From positions 1 to 20,183 of the IMG/VR virus record IMGVR_UViG_3300023301_000154: a stretch of 20,183 nucleotides of DNA; one strand, 5' to 3'. The notes below the pieces were generated by a model. It had not been told where the DNA came from, searched no databases, and was given only the letters and a program-made list of their open reading frames with translations. This document shows, piece by piece, positions 20,063-20,183 of this stretch (position 1 is its first letter; every line of letters begins with the position of its first letter). Origin of the DNA: a virus. Made by a program: the position numbers and the translations under genes.

Positions 20063-20140
20063 CTATACCTTACTTCTCACAATCGCAACCATTATGTAGT
20101 TCTCTATTTTGTCAATCATTTCTTTGTTGGGATTTTCCAT
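20063..20140 (-). CDS. Tiny ORF, 25 aa, possibly leaderless
   Basis: A 25-codon ORF, MENPNKEMIDKIENYIMVAIVRSKV, starts about one base after the predicted transcription start of the promoter at 20148-20153. It ends 35 bases before the adaptor gene. Charged helix then hydrophobic stretch; no family recognised. It could be a translated leader or chance. Confidence 0.3.
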   Translation of the reverse strand: MENPNKEMIDKIENYIMVAIVRSKV

Positions 20141-20147
20141 TGTGTTT

Positions 20148-20156
20148 ATTATAACA
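20148..20156 (-). promoter_or_regulatory. Extended -10 promoter at the right edge
   Basis: On the - strand TGTTATAAT (20156-20148) is an extended -10 element, TG then one base and a perfect TATAAT. No good -35 lies 17 bases upstream, as expected for extended -10 promoters. It would drive the virion operon, starting near 20141. Confidence 0.5.
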
Positions 20157-20183
20157 TTTTTAAAAGAATGCGAGAAAGTTAGC

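Overview
The window is a piece of a tailed bacteriophage genome, almost certainly a short-tailed (podovirus-like) virus of an AT-rich bacterium. It is tightly packed, with two convergent blocks. The left block (about 0.3-9.0 kb, mostly + strand) holds replication and DNA-handling genes. The right block (about 9.2-20.0 kb, all - strand) holds virion genes. A strong hairpin terminator at about 9099-9160 separates them. Portal, capsid, terminase and lysis genes are not recognisable here, so the genome continues beyond at least one edge. The host cannot be named. Almost every gene lacks a Shine-Dalgarno sequence and starts after an A/T-rich leader, while the visible promoters look like ordinary TTGACA/TATAAT sigma-70 sites.

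Left block. A ragged left edge holds a truncated ORF, possible gene remnants and two tiny genes (one Cys-rich, one single membrane helix). A lone leftward 58-codon gene (663-839) has its own promoter, the only perfect AGGAGGT ribosome site in the window, and its own terminator. It looks like a self-contained accessory gene. Rightward from about 940 come a probable ssDNA-binding protein, a small ORF, a primase-helicase (AEP-like primase fused to an SF3 helicase) and an SF2 helicase. About 430 bases without protein genes follow, with a promoter and two tandem, highly structured RNAs. Next come a possible resolvase-like nuclease, a ribbon-helix-helix regulator, a coiled-coil protein, a membrane peptide, a Lys-rich-tailed protein, a RecB/Cas4-like nuclease and three small unknown proteins.

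Right block, in transcription order from the right edge: a 25-codon ORF at a promoter, a head-tail adaptor candidate, a beta-propeller-like tail hub/nozzle candidate, a tail fibre, a small coiled-coil protein, then three probable ejection (inner-core) proteins. The first of these has a peptidoglycan-binding domain. The last is 1395 residues long with an HEVGH zinc-protease motif and hydrophobic segments. Together they suggest a T7-like strategy of ejecting internal proteins across the host envelope.

The most unusual part is 5564-5999. A pair of DnaA-box-like 9-mers and a promoter precede two tandem RNAs closed by near-identical long stems. The first contains hairpins that look like a tRNA T-arm, a GAAA-capped short acceptor-like hairpin, a D-arm and an anticodon arm, in circularly permuted order. 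The same DnaA-box pair plus a shared GCACCGACAC word recurs before the ssDNA-binding gene at 911-952, linking the two transcription units.
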